64,000 bases of DNA from Phytoactinopolyspora halotolerans (GTDB lineage: Bacteria; Actinomycetota; Actinomycetes; Jiangellales; Jiangellaceae): NCBI RefSeq assembly GCF_010550675.1, contig NZ_JAAGOA010000024.1, forward strand, positions 54,678-118,677, given 5' to 3'. Below, one piece after another: positions 7,831 through 17,612 of the stretch. Each line of letters starts with the position of its first letter. Position 1 is the stretch's first letter. Position numbers and translations under genes: made by a program. The notes beneath the pieces are model-generated. The model ran no database searches. It was given only the letters and a program-made list of their open reading frames with translations, and had not been told where the DNA came from.

Positions 7831-10800
7831 TTGCATCTGAAGAGCTTGACGTTGCGGGGGTTCAAGTCCTTCGCGTCTTCGACGACGCTGCAATTCGAGC
7901 CCGGCATCACATGTGTGGTTGGGCCCAACGGCTCCGGCAAGTCGAACGTCGTGGACGCGCTGGCGTGGGTCATGGGGGAGCAGGGCGCGAAAAGCCTGCG
8001 CGGCGGGAAGATGGAGGACGTCATCTTCGCCGGCACCGCCGGCCGTCCAGCGCTCGGCCGGGCCGAGGTGGTGTTGACGATCGACAACGCCGACGGCGCG
8101 CTGCCGATCGAGTATTCCGAAGTGACGATCTCTCGCACCATGTTCCGCAACGGTGGCTCGGAGTACTCCATCAACGGCCAGAGTTGCCGCCTTCTCGACG
8201 TCCAGGAACTCCTGTCCGACTCCGGCATCGGCCGGGAGATGCACGTGATCGTGGGACAGGGCCAGCTCGACTCCATTCTGGGCGCCACCCCGGAGGGACG
8301 CCGGGGTTTCGTGGAGGAAGCGGCCGGAGTCCTCAAGCACCGCAAGCGCAAGGAGAAGGCGCTGCGCAAGCTCGAGGCCATGCAGGGCAATCTGACCAGG
8401 CTGCAGGACCTCACGGCCGAGCTGCGGCGTCAGCTCGGCCCGCTGGGCCGGCAGGCGGAGCTGGCACGACGGGCCGCCACCATTCAGGCCGACCTGCGCG
8501 ACGCACGGCTGCGCCTGCTCGCCGACGATCTGGTGCAGGCCCGGGCGAACCTCGAGCAGGAGGTCGCCGACGAGGCTGCGCTGAAGGCGCGGCAGAGCGA
8601 ATTGACGCAGGCCCTGGAACAGGCTCGTGCCGCGGAGGCGCGATTGGACGCCGAGGTCAAGGAGTCGGCGCCGGTGCTGAGCCGGGCGCAGGATGCCTGG
8701 TATCAGCTGTCCGGGCTGCGCGAGCGCGTCCGCGGGACGGTGTCGCTCGCGGCGGAGCGCTCGCGGCATCTGGCCACTACCGAAGACGCCCGGCCCACCG
8801 GACGTGATCCCGAGGAACTGGAGGAAGAGGCGGCCGCGGTCCGGGAGCAGGAGGTCGAACTCGCGGAGCTGGTCGAACAGGCCCGCGACGCGCTGGACAC
8901 CGCCATCGCGGAACGCGGCGAGGCCGAGGAGGCGTCAGAGGCCGAACAGAAGCGGCTCGCCGGCCTGATGCGGGCTGCCGCCGACCGGCGGGAAGGGCTG
9001 GCCCGGCTCTCCGGTCAGGTCGAAGGGCTGCGCCGGCAGGCGGCCGCGGCAGAGGCGGAACTGACCCGGCTGACCGAGGCGCGGGAGGAGGCGCTGACCC
9101 GCGCCAGCCAGGCGGAGCATGAGTTCACCAGCCTGGAGACCACCATCGCCGGTCTGTCCGTAGGCGAGGAAGGTCTCGACGCGGCGCATGAGCGGGCGGC
9201 GGCAGAACTGTCCGAAGCCGAGCAAGCACTGGCCGCCCTGCAGGAGCATGTGCACGCGGCCGAGCGGGAGCGAGCGACTCTGGCCGCCCGCAAAGAAGCC
9301 CTGGAGATGGGGCTGACCCGCAAGGACGGGACGGCTGCGCTGTTGGCGGCGTCGGACCGGCTCTCCGGCGTGCTGGGATCGGTCGCTGCGCTGCTGACGA
9401 TCGAACCGGGCTGGGAAGCGACGGTCGCGACGGCGCTGGGCTCCGCGTCCGACGCGGTGGCGGTGGAGTCCGTGGACGGCGCTGTGTCGGCCCTGCGCAT
9501 GCTCCACGACGAGGATCTCGGCCGGGCCGGTTTCCTGGTCGGTGAGGCACCCGACGAGGACCCTGGAAGCTGGATGTCGCTGCCGTCCGGCATGCGGTAC
9601 GTGGTGGAACTGGTAACGGCGCCCACGGAGTTGCGTCCGGCGTTGGCCGGCCTGCTGCGCGGGATGGTCGCGGTGCAGGACCTCGCGTCCGCCCGCGCCT
9701 TGGTCGCCGAGTACCCGCACCTGTGCGCTGTGACCCGGGACGGAGATCTGCTCGGTAGCGGCCGGGCCTACGGCGGCTCGAGCAGCGCGCCAAGCCTGCT
9801 GGAGGTCCAAGCCGCCGTCGACGAGGCGGCGGACCAGCTGGCTGAGGTGACCTCGCGGGCCGAACGGCTGGGACGGGAACTCGCCGAAGCCAAGCAACGA
9901 CGGGACGAGGCGGCCGCGGCGGAAGCGGCGGCGTTGAGCAAGTTGCACGAGTCCGACGCGGAGTTGTCCGCCGTGGCCGAGCAACTGGGGCGGCTGGGCG
10001 AGGCCAGCCGGAGCGCGCACCAGGAGGCCGAGCGCCTGGAGAACGCCGTCGCCGAGGCGGAACAGGCCCGGGACCGCGACCTCGCGGCGTTGGCCGAGCT
10101 GGAAGAGCGGCTGGCTGCGGCCGAGGAGAGCTCCGACGAGGACGACGAGCCGTCGACGCAGGAGCGGGACCGCCTGGCCGACCTGGTCCGGCAGGCGCAC
10201 CAGCGGGAGACCGAGGCGCGGCTCTCGCTGCGTACCAGCGAGGAACGGGCCCGGGCGCTCGCAGGCCGGGCGGAGAGTCTGGAGCGTGCCGCCCGGGAGG
10301 AACGGAAGAACCGCGAGCGGGCGGCCGTGCTCGCCCAGGCGCGTGCCCGGCAGGCGGAGATCGCCCAGGTCGTGGAGCGCGGTGCGACCGTGCTGCTGCA
10401 CCGGGTCGAGCAGTCGCTGGAGGTGGCCGAGGCCGAGCGCGCCGCCGCCGAGCAGGCACGGGCCGAACGCGAGGCGGCGTTGGCCGCCGAGCGCGAGCGC
10501 ACCCGCGCCGTCGCCACCGAACTGGAAGAGGTGACGTCCACGGTCCACCGGGACGAGCTGGCCCGCGCGGAGCACCGTATGCGGGTGGAGGCGCTGGAGA
10601 CGAAGGCGCTGGAGGAGCTCGGTGTGGAACCGGATGTCCTGGTCGACGAGTACGGGCCGCACCTGATGGTGCCCGTCTTCGCGCCTCCGCAGACCATCAA
10701 GGAGGCGGCCAGACGGCAGGCCGCGGCACGGACGGGCGAGAACGACGGCGGCTCTCAGGTCGGCAGTGACCAGAACCACGGTGACCGCGCCGACGCCGAC

Positions 10801-11592
10801 CGGGGCAACGCCGACCAGGGCAACACCGACCAGGACCGCACCGACCAGGACCGCACGGTGGCGCCGTCGTCGGGGACGCCCGCGCCGGCGCCGGACACCA
10901 CCGAGGAGCCGCAGGACTACGTGCCGTATGTCCGGGACGAGCAGGAGAAACGGCTACGCAAGGCCGAGCGGGAACTGACCAAGCTGGGCAAGGTGAACCC
11001 GCTCGCGCTGGAGGAGTACACAGCGCTCGAGGAGCGGCACTCGTTCCTCGCCGAGCAGCTGGAGGATCTCAAGCGCACCCGGAAAGACCTGCTGGACATC
11101 GTCAAGGAGGTCGACAACCGGGTCCAGGAGGTCTTCACCAGCGCGTTCGAGGACACCGCCCGTGAGTTCGACCATGTCTTCTCCCGCCTCTTCCCGGGTG
11201 GCGAGGGCAGACTGGTGCTCACCGACCCGGATGACATGCTCACCACCGGCATCGACGTCGAGGCGCGCCCGCCGGGCAAGAAGGTCAAGCGGCTGTCCCT
11301 GCTCTCCGGGGGAGAGCGGTCGCTGGTAGCGGTCGCGTTCCTGGTGGCGCTGTTCAAGGCACGTCCCAGCCCGTTCTACATCCTCGATGAGGTGGAGGCG
11401 GCGCTCGACGACACCAACCTGGGGCGGCTGCTGGGCCTCTACGAGGAGCTACGGGAGCGCAGCCAGTTGCTGGTGATCACCCACCAGAAGCGGACGATGG
11501 AGATCGCCGACGCGTTGTACGGGGTGTCCATGCGCGGCGACGGCGTCACTGCCGTCATCAGCCAGCGCATCCGTGAGTCAGAGCCGGCCTGA
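7831..11592 (+). CDS. smc: Chromosome segregation protein SMC
   Basis: Condensin ATPase that loops and segregates chromosomes with ScpA/ScpB. The N-terminal LHLKSLTLRGFKSFAS followed by Walker A GPNGSGKS (31-38), long coiled-coil arms on both sides of a hinge (about residues 500-640), and the C-terminal head with LSGGERSLVAVAF and Walker B FYILDEVEAALDD (around 1158-1195) are all present. TTG 7831 is chosen because homologues start MHLK and AGGAGAG lies 8 bases upstream; a GTG at 7801 would add ten residues. 1253 aa is longer than the usual ~1190: a hydrophilic insert at about 965-1028 just before the distal arm contains 5-residue tandem repeats (DQGNT/DQDRT). Confidence 0.96.
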   Translation: MHLKSLTLRGFKSFASSTTLQFEPGITCVVGPNGSGKSNVVDALAWVMGEQGAKSLRGGKMEDVIFAGTAGRPALGRAEVVLTIDNADGALPIEYSEVTISRTMFRNGGSEYSINGQSCRLLDVQELLSDSGIGREMHVIVGQGQLDSILGATPEGRRGFVEEAAGVLKHRKRKEKALRKLEAMQGNLTRLQDLTAELRRQLGPLGRQAELARRAATIQADLRDARLRLLADDLVQARANLEQEVADEAALKARQSELTQALEQARAAEARLDAEVKESAPVLSRAQDAWYQLSGLRERVRGTVSLAAERSRHLATTEDARPTGRDPEELEEEAAAVREQEVELAELVEQARDALDTAIAERGEAEEASEAEQKRLAGLMRAAADRREGLARLSGQVEGLRRQAAAAEAELTRLTEAREEALTRASQAEHEFTSLETTIAGLSVGEEGLDAAHERAAAELSEAEQALAALQEHVHAAERERATLAARKEALEMGLTRKDGTAALLAASDRLSGVLGSVAALLTIEPGWEATVATALGSASDAVAVESVDGAVSALRMLHDEDLGRAGFLVGEAPDEDPGSWMSLPSGMRYVVELVTAPTELRPALAGLLRGMVAVQDLASARALVAEYPHLCAVTRDGDLLGSGRAYGGSSSAPSLLEVQAAVDEAADQLAEVTSRAERLGRELAEAKQRRDEAAAAEAAALSKLHESDAELSAVAEQLGRLGEASRSAHQEAERLENAVAEAEQARDRDLAALAELEERLAAAEESSDEDDEPSTQERDRLADLVRQAHQRETEARLSLRTSEERARALAGRAESLERAAREERKNRERAAVLAQARARQAEIAQVVERGATVLLHRVEQSLEVAEAERAAAEQARAEREAALAAERERTRAVATELEEVTSTVHRDELARAEHRMRVEALETKALEELGVEPDVLVDEYGPHLMVPVFAPPQTIKEAARRQAAARTGENDGGSQVGSDQNHGDRADADRGNADQGNTDQDRTDQDRTVAPSSGTPAPAPDTTEEPQDYVPYVRDEQEKRLRKAERELTKLGKVNPLALEEYTALEERHSFLAEQLEDLKRTRKDLLDIVKEVDNRVQEVFTSAFEDTAREFDHVFSRLFPGGEGRLVLTDPDDMLTTGIDVEARPPGKKVKRLSLLSGGERSLVAVAFLVALFKARPSPFYILDEVEAALDDTNLGRLLGLYEELRERSQLLVITHQKRTMEIADALYGVSMRGDGVTAVISQRIRESEPA

Positions 11593-11655
11593 GAGCTGAT
11601 ACAGACCCCAGCACGCCCATGTGTGCAATGAGCCGGGACGTGCAAAGCTGGAAGG

Positions 11656-14600
11656 GTGCGTGTTGGGATCCTTGGACCGCTGCAGGTATGGACTGCGGAC
11701 GGGCGGCCGATCGAGATCGGCGCGGGACGCACGCGCGCGCTCCTCGCACGGCTGGCGCTGGAGCCTGGGCGGACGGTCCCGGTCGACGCCCTGGTGGAGG
11801 CCCTGTGGGGCGACGACCCGCCGTCCGGGGTGGCGAACTCGCTGCAGTCCGTGGTGTCGAGGGTGCGGCGCGCGCTGCACGCGGCTGAAGACACCGGCGA
11901 TGCCGGCCACATCGGCGATGTCGGCGACATCGCCGGCCCGGAGCGGCTGGCATCGACGTCGGCCGGCGCCGGAATACCGTTGACGATCGAGTCCCGGCCT
12001 GCGGGATACATGCTCAACGTCGACGCATCGCACGTCGATGCGCAGGTGTTCGAACAGCGCGCGCGGCAGGGCCGGGAGTCGTTGCGGGACGGCGACGTCG
12101 ATCATGCCTACAAACTCCTCGCCGACGCCTGTGGACTGTGGCGGGGCCAAGTCCTGGCCGATCTGCCCGGGGCGACGTTCGCCGCCGGGCCCGCGGCCCG
12201 GTGGGAAGAGTTGCGGTTGGCCGCGGTCGAAGATCGGAACGAGGCGGCGCTGCTCCTGGGCCGGTACGCCGAGGCGGTCACCGAGCTGGAAGCCGTGGCC
12301 GCCGACCATCCGTTGCGGGAGCGGGTCAGCGGGTTGTTGATCCGGGCGCTCGCCGGTGTGGGGCGGCAGGCGGATGCGGTGGCCGTGTACGAGCGGACCC
12401 GTCGGCGGCTCGCGGACGAGTTGGGGCTCGACCCGTCGCCGGAGCTTCGGGAGATCCACCTGGCCGCGTTGCGCGGTGAGCTGGCCGCCGTCGGGCCGCA
12501 GACGGCACCGGCCTCGCCGTCGGCCGATGCGTCGGATGGGTCGGGCGAGCCGGCCCGCCGGCGGGTGCCGTCGCGGCTGACCAGTTTCGTCGGCCGGGAG
12601 GACGAGGTCGAGTCACTCGCCGAGATGGTGACCGACGTGCGCTTGGCAACTCTGCACGGCCCCGGTGGTGCGGGCAAGACCCGGCTGGCGATCGAGCTGG
12701 CCCGACGGCTGACGGACGGCGCTACGTACCCGTCGCCGGAGGCGGCAGGTGTCAAGGTGGGCACCGACGGGGTCTGGTTCGTGGAACTCGCGGCGGTGGG
12801 CGACGCCCTCGACGTCGCGCCCGCGGTCCTGACCGCGCTCGGCTTAGGTGAGTATGCCTCCGGCCGGATCGAGACCATCCAGGAGCGATTGCCCAGGGCG
12901 TACGAAGCGAGCCGGCGGTTGGTCGACGTGCTCGCGGACAAGGACGTCGTCCTGGTGCTCGACAACTGCGAGCATCTGGTCGAGGCGGTGGCCGTGCTGG
13001 CCGACACGCTGCTGGCCGCGTGCCCCCGGCTCCGGGTGGTGTGCACCAGCCGGGAACCCTTGGACGTCGCCGGTGAGCAGTTGTACTCTGTGGGCCCGCT
13101 CGGCCTGCCCGACGCCGATCAGCACGTGAGCGCGGACGATGCGTATGCGTATGGGGCGATTCGGCTCTTCGCCGAGCGTGCGGCCGCCGTGCGGCCGGGA
13201 TTCCGGATCGATGAGGATACCGCCCCCGCCGTGTTGGAGATCTGCCGACGGCTGGATGGGATGCCGCTGGCGATCGAACTGGCCGCCGCCCGGGTGCGGG
13301 TGCTGGCACCGGAGCAGATCGCCGCTCGCCTGGACGATCGGTTCCGGTTGTTGACCAATGGTGGCCGGACCGCGCTCGGGCGGCACCAGACGCTGCGGGC
13401 CGTCGTCGAATGGAGCTGGGATCTGCTCGACGTGCCGGAGCGGATCCTGCTCCGACGGCTGTCGGTCTTCTCCGGTGGTGCCTCGTTGGACGCGGTCGAG
13501 AGCGTCTGTGCAGGTGCGGGGCTCGCGGCCGCGGACGTCTTGGACACCCTCGCGGCGCTGGTCGGAAAGTCCCTGGTGGAAGCGGTCTCGTGCGGCTCCG
13601 GCGGCGAGGTGCGTTATCGGCTGCTGGAGACCGTGCGGGCGTACGGGGGAGAACAGCTGGCCGCCGCCGACGAGTCGGACACGGTGGGCGGAGCACACGC
13701 TCGCTACTTCCGCGATCTGCTCGAACGCGCCGAGCCCTACCTGCGGCGAGCCGAGCAGGTGGAGTGGATGGCCACGCTGACGGCCGACTATGACAACCTG
13801 CTCACCGCGCTGCGGTGGGCGATCCAGCACTCCGACGCCGACCTGGCGATACGCATGGTCGCCGTGTTGGGCTACTACTGGCTGTTGCGGGGGACCACTC
13901 GTGAGGGCGGAAGCTGGCTGCAGGAAGCCTTGGCGGTGCCCGGGCCGAACCCCCCGGAGCAGCGGGCGTGGGCGTATGTCTTCGACGCGCTGAGCTGCTA
14001 TACCGATCAGGGCATGACAGGGCTGGCCCGCAGCCTCGGCCGGGCGCGATGGACGAGCCGTCGGATCCACAGCGACGCATCGACGGTGCCCGCGTTCGTC
14101 GAGACGCTGTGGTTCGCCATGTTCGACGGACGGCCCGAGGTCCGGCACCGGCTGGATCCGGCCAGGCGGAGCGACGACCCGTGGCTGCGCGGCATCGGTG
14201 ACATGGCGGGGATGTTCATGGCGAGCGCCGTCAGTGATGTGCGGACCAGGGACGACGACCTCGCCGCGGCGTTGGCTGAGTTCCGGTCGATCGGCGACCG
14301 GATGGGCATGGCGTTTGTGCTACGCATGCGGGCGACGTTCGCCCGCGAGCGGGGAGCCTTCGAGGAGGCGACCGAGTCCTTGGAGGAAGCCCTGGCATAC
14401 ACCGAGGAGTTAGGGACGCTGGAGGACCTCCCCGTGGTGGGCGCGGAACTCGGCCTGGTCAAGGTCGACCAGGGCGACTTTGCGGCGGCGCGTCGTCTGC
14501 TCGAACAGGCGCGCTCCGACGCGCATCGTTATGGCCTGCCCTCCGCGCAGGTCATCGTGGCGCACGGGCAGGGGTGGCTGGCGTACCGGGAAGGCGATCT

Positions 14601-15093
14601 GGACGGTGCCCGGGAGTTCCTGGGCGAGGCGCGGTCTCTCGCCGGCGGTATGGGCGATCCGGAATCGCAAATCGCCATCGATTGCGCCCGGGTCGAGATC
14701 GCGGCCGGAGCGCTCGAGACCGCCGTCACGTTCCTGGATGAGGTGGTCGAGTTCGCTTTGCGACGCGCGACCGCGCGCGGCAAGGTCACCATTGCGGAGC
14801 TCCCGACCGCGGCGAAGGCGGCGGAGGCGGTGGCGTCCCTGGAACAGGCCCGCGGCCGGCACCGGCAGGCGGCGAAACTGCTCGGTGTCGCGGCCCTGCT
14901 CGGTGCCATCGATGACCTGCCGGATTACTCACCCAACGCCGAACGGGCCGCGGCCGAGAGCCAGGCCCGGGAAGCGCTGGGAGACGAGGTGTTCGAGCAC
15001 GAGTATGCGGGCGGCGCCGCGCTGGATAGCGACGCCGCCCTGGACCTGTTGCGCACGTACCCGCTCGCAGGTGCGGTCAGAGCTTCCGCTTGA
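11656..15093 (+). CDS. AfsR/SARP-type transcriptional regulator with NB-ARC and TPR domains
   Basis: 1145-aa regulator: OmpR-like winged helix (about 1-95, starting MRVGILGPLQV), bacterial transcriptional activation domain (about 110-265), NB-ARC-type ATPase with Walker A GPGGAGKT at 335-342 and VLVLDNCEHL as Walker B, then a TPR-rich C-terminal half. SARPs of this size activate secondary metabolism or export genes by binding direct repeats spaced by about 11 or 22 bp near the -35 region. The GTG directly follows GGAAGG. It ends tail-to-tail (17-bp overlap) with the ABC exporter genes, whose promoter region contains such repeats. The physiological target is not known. Confidence 0.9.
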   Translation: MRVGILGPLQVWTADGRPIEIGAGRTRALLARLALEPGRTVPVDALVEALWGDDPPSGVANSLQSVVSRVRRALHAAEDTGDAGHIGDVGDIAGPERLASTSAGAGIPLTIESRPAGYMLNVDASHVDAQVFEQRARQGRESLRDGDVDHAYKLLADACGLWRGQVLADLPGATFAAGPAARWEELRLAAVEDRNEAALLLGRYAEAVTELEAVAADHPLRERVSGLLIRALAGVGRQADAVAVYERTRRRLADELGLDPSPELREIHLAALRGELAAVGPQTAPASPSADASDGSGEPARRRVPSRLTSFVGREDEVESLAEMVTDVRLATLHGPGGAGKTRLAIELARRLTDGATYPSPEAAGVKVGTDGVWFVELAAVGDALDVAPAVLTALGLGEYASGRIETIQERLPRAYEASRRLVDVLADKDVVLVLDNCEHLVEAVAVLADTLLAACPRLRVVCTSREPLDVAGEQLYSVGPLGLPDADQHVSADDAYAYGAIRLFAERAAAVRPGFRIDEDTAPAVLEICRRLDGMPLAIELAAARVRVLAPEQIAARLDDRFRLLTNGGRTALGRHQTLRAVVEWSWDLLDVPERILLRRLSVFSGGASLDAVESVCAGAGLAAADVLDTLAALVGKSLVEAVSCGSGGEVRYRLLETVRAYGGEQLAAADESDTVGGAHARYFRDLLERAEPYLRRAEQVEWMATLTADYDNLLTALRWAIQHSDADLAIRMVAVLGYYWLLRGTTREGGSWLQEALAVPGPNPPEQRAWAYVFDALSCYTDQGMTGLARSLGRARWTSRRIHSDASTVPAFVETLWFAMFDGRPEVRHRLDPARRSDDPWLRGIGDMAGMFMASAVSDVRTRDDDLAAALAEFRSIGDRMGMAFVLRMRATFARERGAFEEATESLEEALAYTEELGTLEDLPVVGAELGLVKVDQGDFAAARRLLEQARSDAHRYGLPSAQVIVAHGQGWLAYREGDLDGAREFLGEARSLAGGMGDPESQIAIDCARVEIAAGALETAVTFLDEVVEFALRRATARGKVTIAELPTAAKAAEAVASLEQARGRHRQAAKLLGVAALLGAIDDLPDYSPNAERAAAESQAREALGDEVFEHEYAGGAALDSDAALDLLRTYPLAGAVRASA

Positions 15094-15916
15094 ACGCCCA
15101 GACGGAGAGTGGCGCGAAGATCGCGAGGATGACCGCGGCTCCGATCAGCGTCTGCAGGATCGGTCCCGTCTCGGCCCCGGTGAGGAGCAGTCCCCGCACT
15201 GCGTCGGCGATCGTCGAGACCGGGTTCGCGTCCACGACGGGCTCGAGCCAGCTGGGAAGCGTATCCACCGGCACGAAGACGTTGCTGACGAACGTCAGCG
15301 GGAACAGGATCGTCATGCCGTAGATCTGCACCCGTTCCGGATCGCGGGCCAGGATCCCGACGACGACGCTCGTCCAGGAGAACGCCAGCGCGAACGTCAG
15401 CAGTAGCGCGACGGCGCCCAGCACGCCGAGTACGCCGTTGTCCGGACGGAACCCCAGCACCATGCCGACCGCGAGCACCAGGAGGATCGACCAGATCTGC
15501 TTGACCTGGTCGGCCAGGATGCGTCCGGCCAGCGGAGCCCAGCGTGCGATCGGCAGCGACCGCAGCCGGTCGAACACCCCTTTGGTCAGGTCGGTGTTGA
15601 GCCCCTGGCCCACGTAGAGCGTGACGAAGAGCATGTTCATCACGATCATCCCGGGCAGCATGAAGGTCAGATAGTCCTGCCAGTCACCGGCGATGGCGCC
15701 GCCGAACATGAACGTGAACAGCAACACGAACATGATCGGCTGGATGCTGAAGTCGCCGAGCTCCCAGGGATTGTGTCTGACCTGGACAACCGTGCGCCAG
15801 GCCAGGGTGAAGCTCTGCCGGATGCCGTCGACGGTGCTGACCCTCGGGCTGACATCATCGCCCGCGGGAGTGCTCCGTTCGCCGGTGGCGGGAACGCTCG
15901 TGGTGGCGGTTGTCAT
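15077..15916 (-). CDS. ABC-2 type exporter permease (DrrB-like)
   Basis: 279-aa membrane subunit of a daunorubicin-resistance-type exporter. Six hydrophobic segments are visible after a hydrophilic N-terminus of about 45 residues, and the ABC-2 pattern (PWELGDFSIQPIMFVLLF, LPGMIVMNMLF, FDRLRSLPIARW, FVPVDTLPSWL) is typical. Its ATG overlaps the ATPase stop by 4 bases (ATGA), so it is translated together with the ATPase. Its substrate cannot be read from sequence. Confidence 0.92.
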   Translation of the reverse strand: MTTATTSVPATGERSTPAGDDVSPRVSTVDGIRQSFTLAWRTVVQVRHNPWELGDFSIQPIMFVLLFTFMFGGAIAGDWQDYLTFMLPGMIVMNMLFVTLYVGQGLNTDLTKGVFDRLRSLPIARWAPLAGRILADQVKQIWSILLVLAVGMVLGFRPDNGVLGVLGAVALLLTFALAFSWTSVVVGILARDPERVQIYGMTILFPLTFVSNVFVPVDTLPSWLEPVVDANPVSTIADAVRGLLLTGAETGPILQTLIGAAVILAIFAPLSVWAFKRKL

Positions 15917-16896
15917 GCCGGAATCCTCTCGGTGCTGGTGGTGTCGTTGTCATTGCCGGCGGGGCCGCCGGTCAGGGACAGGAAGACCTCGTCCAGGCTG
16001 GAGCTGCGCAGCGTGAGCTCGGTGACGACCACGCCGGCGTCGTCCAGACGACGCACCACGGCCGGCAGCACTGCGGGGTCCGCCACGGCGGCCGTCACGA
16101 GGGTGTTGTCCACCTCGGGCTCGTTGCCGGTCAGTTCGCGCACGGTCGAGGTGACCTGGGACAGGTGAATCGGGTCCTGCGGTTGCACGGCCAGCGTCCG
16201 GGTACCGGTCATCGTCTTCAGCTCGTCCGGTGTTCCGGAGGCGATGATCTTGCCGTGATCGATCACGACGATCGTGTCGGCCAGTTCGTCGGCCTCCTCC
16301 AGGTACTGGGTGGTCAGCAGCACGGTGACACCGCGGGAGACCAGGGAACGGATCACGCCCCACAGCTCGTTGCGGGCGCGCGGATCGAGTCCGGTGGTCG
16401 GCTCGTCGAGATAGAGCATGCGCGGGCGTCCGACCAGACTGGCGGCCAGATCCAGCCGGCGGCGCATGCCGCCGGAGTAGGTCCCGGCCGCGCGTCCGGC
16501 CGCATCGGTCAGGTCGAAATCCGCGAGCAGTTCCTTGGCGCGCTGCCGGGCCTCGGCGCGCTGCATTCCCAGCAGCCGGCCGATGAGCAGCAGATTCTCC
16601 GTCCCGGTGAGGCTCTCGTCGACCGCCGCGTACTGACCGGTCAAGCCGATCAGCTGGCGGACCTGGTGGGCGTGCCGGACGACGTCATAGCCGCCGACCG
16701 TGGCGCGGCCGGCGTCCGGTTTCAAGAGCGTGCTCAGCACACGTACGGCGGTGGTCTTGCCCGCACCGTTCGGCCCGAGGACGCCAAGCACCGTGCCGGT
16801 GGGTATCTGGAGGTCGACCCCGGCGAGCGCGGTCGTCTCCCCGAAACGCTTCACCAGGCCTTCGGCCTGGATGGCGATGTCGGATGCAGTGGACAT
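15913..16896 (-). CDS. ABC exporter ATPase (DrrA-like)
   Basis: 327-aa nucleotide-binding subunit: Walker A GPNGAGKT at 41-48, signature YSGGMRRRLDLA, Walker B MLYLDEPTTGLD, and the C-terminal DrrA-type extension of about 100 residues. The ATG at 16896 follows AGGAGG at 9 bases; an open frame continues upstream to 17154 but runs through the repeat-rich promoter region and is not coding. First gene of a two-gene operon transcribed away from the small membrane protein at 17183. Confidence 0.94.
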   Translation of the reverse strand: MSTASDIAIQAEGLVKRFGETTALAGVDLQIPTGTVLGVLGPNGAGKTTAVRVLSTLLKPDAGRATVGGYDVVRHAHQVRQLIGLTGQYAAVDESLTGTENLLLIGRLLGMQRAEARQRAKELLADFDLTDAAGRAAGTYSGGMRRRLDLAASLVGRPRMLYLDEPTTGLDPRARNELWGVIRSLVSRGVTVLLTTQYLEEADELADTIVVIDHGKIIASGTPDELKTMTGTRTLAVQPQDPIHLSQVTSTVRELTGNEPEVDNTLVTAAVADPAVLPAVVRRLDDAGVVVTELTLRSSSLDEVFLSLTGGPAGNDNDTTSTERIPA

Positions 16897-16959
16897 CTCG
16901 GTGGTCCTCCTCTGGCGTGAACGTGGGCTCGGCGCTGAGCCCGGGTGACGATGCCATCT

Positions 16960-17140
16960 TGCGTGGCGGCACTGACACATTCCGCACACTGCGCTGACAC
17001 GGCGCACACCGCGCTGACACGGTGCGCACATGCGCAGAGTTCGCGTCGAGATCGCGCAGAGACGGCGCAGAGAACACGCGACACGCCGGGGCCGGCGCAG
17101 CACCGTGCGTAACCCGCGTGACTCGCGTAACCTGTTGTGA
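16960..17140. promoter_or_regulatory. Divergent regulatory region with three sets of direct repeats
   Basis: CTGACAC occurs at 16972, 16994 and 17014 (steps 22 and 20). GCGCAGAG occurs at 17032, 17054 and 17065 (steps 22 and 11). GCGTAAC/GCGTGAC/GCGTAAC occur at 17107, 17116 and 17125 (steps 9 and 9). On the exporter strand the last GTGTCAG sits about 10 bases before a CAAGAT -10-like hexamer, the layout described for SARP activators. Confidence 0.55.
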
Positions 17141-17182
17141 CAGATGTTATTCATGTGACTGGCGTTGCACGGGGAGGTTCAC

Positions 17183-17464
17183 ATGACCGCAATCGCAGTC
17201 GCGATGCTGGCAATCGTGTTGCTGGCCACGGCCATTCTGGCGCTGGTGGGCGCCGTCCATGAGCTGACGCGCACCCGGCGTGGTCGGCGGTGGCTGCGCC
17301 GCAGGCGCTATCGCATGCAGGTCCGGACGGAGCTGCTGGGCGAGCTCGTCGCCCACGGTCTGCGGATCGGTCGGCGGGCGGTTGCCGAGCGGCTCACACG
17401 TCCGGTGCCGGTGCGCCTTCCGCGGCCCGAGGTTGTGGTGTCAGAGCACGCGATCTCACGCTGA
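17183..17464 (+). CDS. Small membrane protein of unknown function
   Basis: 93 aa. One N-terminal transmembrane helix (about residues 3-26, AIAVAMLAIVLLATAILALV) is followed by a strongly basic cytoplasmic-type segment (TRTRRGRRWLRRRRYR) and a short tail. GGGGAGG lies 5 bases before the ATG. It is transcribed divergently from the ABC exporter. I do not recognise the family. Confidence 0.65.
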   Translation: MTAIAVAMLAIVLLATAILALVGAVHELTRTRRGRRWLRRRRYRMQVRTELLGELVAHGLRIGRRAVAERLTRPVPVRLPRPEVVVSEHAISR

Positions 17465-17475
17465 TCCGATTCTCC

Positions 17476-17496
17476 CACCCGCCGTAAGGGCGGGTG
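17476..17496 (+). terminator. Possible terminator hairpin without T-tract
   Basis: Perfect 8-bp stem CACCCGCC/GGCGGGTG with a 5-base loop, 12 bases after the small membrane protein stop. No T-run follows, so termination is inferred only from position and stem strength. Confidence 0.45.
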
Positions 17497-17612
17497 TCGC
17501 GACATGCATCGCGGGTGCCGGCTTCCGATGATCGCCATCCGGCCGGTCTGGCCGACGTACTCAAGAAGCACGGGTGCGGACATCCGGTGAATTCGTGGGA
17601 GGATGGGCGCTC

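Noticed and set aside
8935..10779. 614-codon open frame on the minus strand
   Set aside because: Antisense to the SMC coiled coil; composition is a mirror of the Glu/Ala/Arg heptads.
16897..17154. Upstream extension of the exporter ATPase frame
   Set aside because: The frame is open but Cys/Ala/Arg-rich, runs through the repeat region, and the ATG at 16896 has an excellent AGGAGG.
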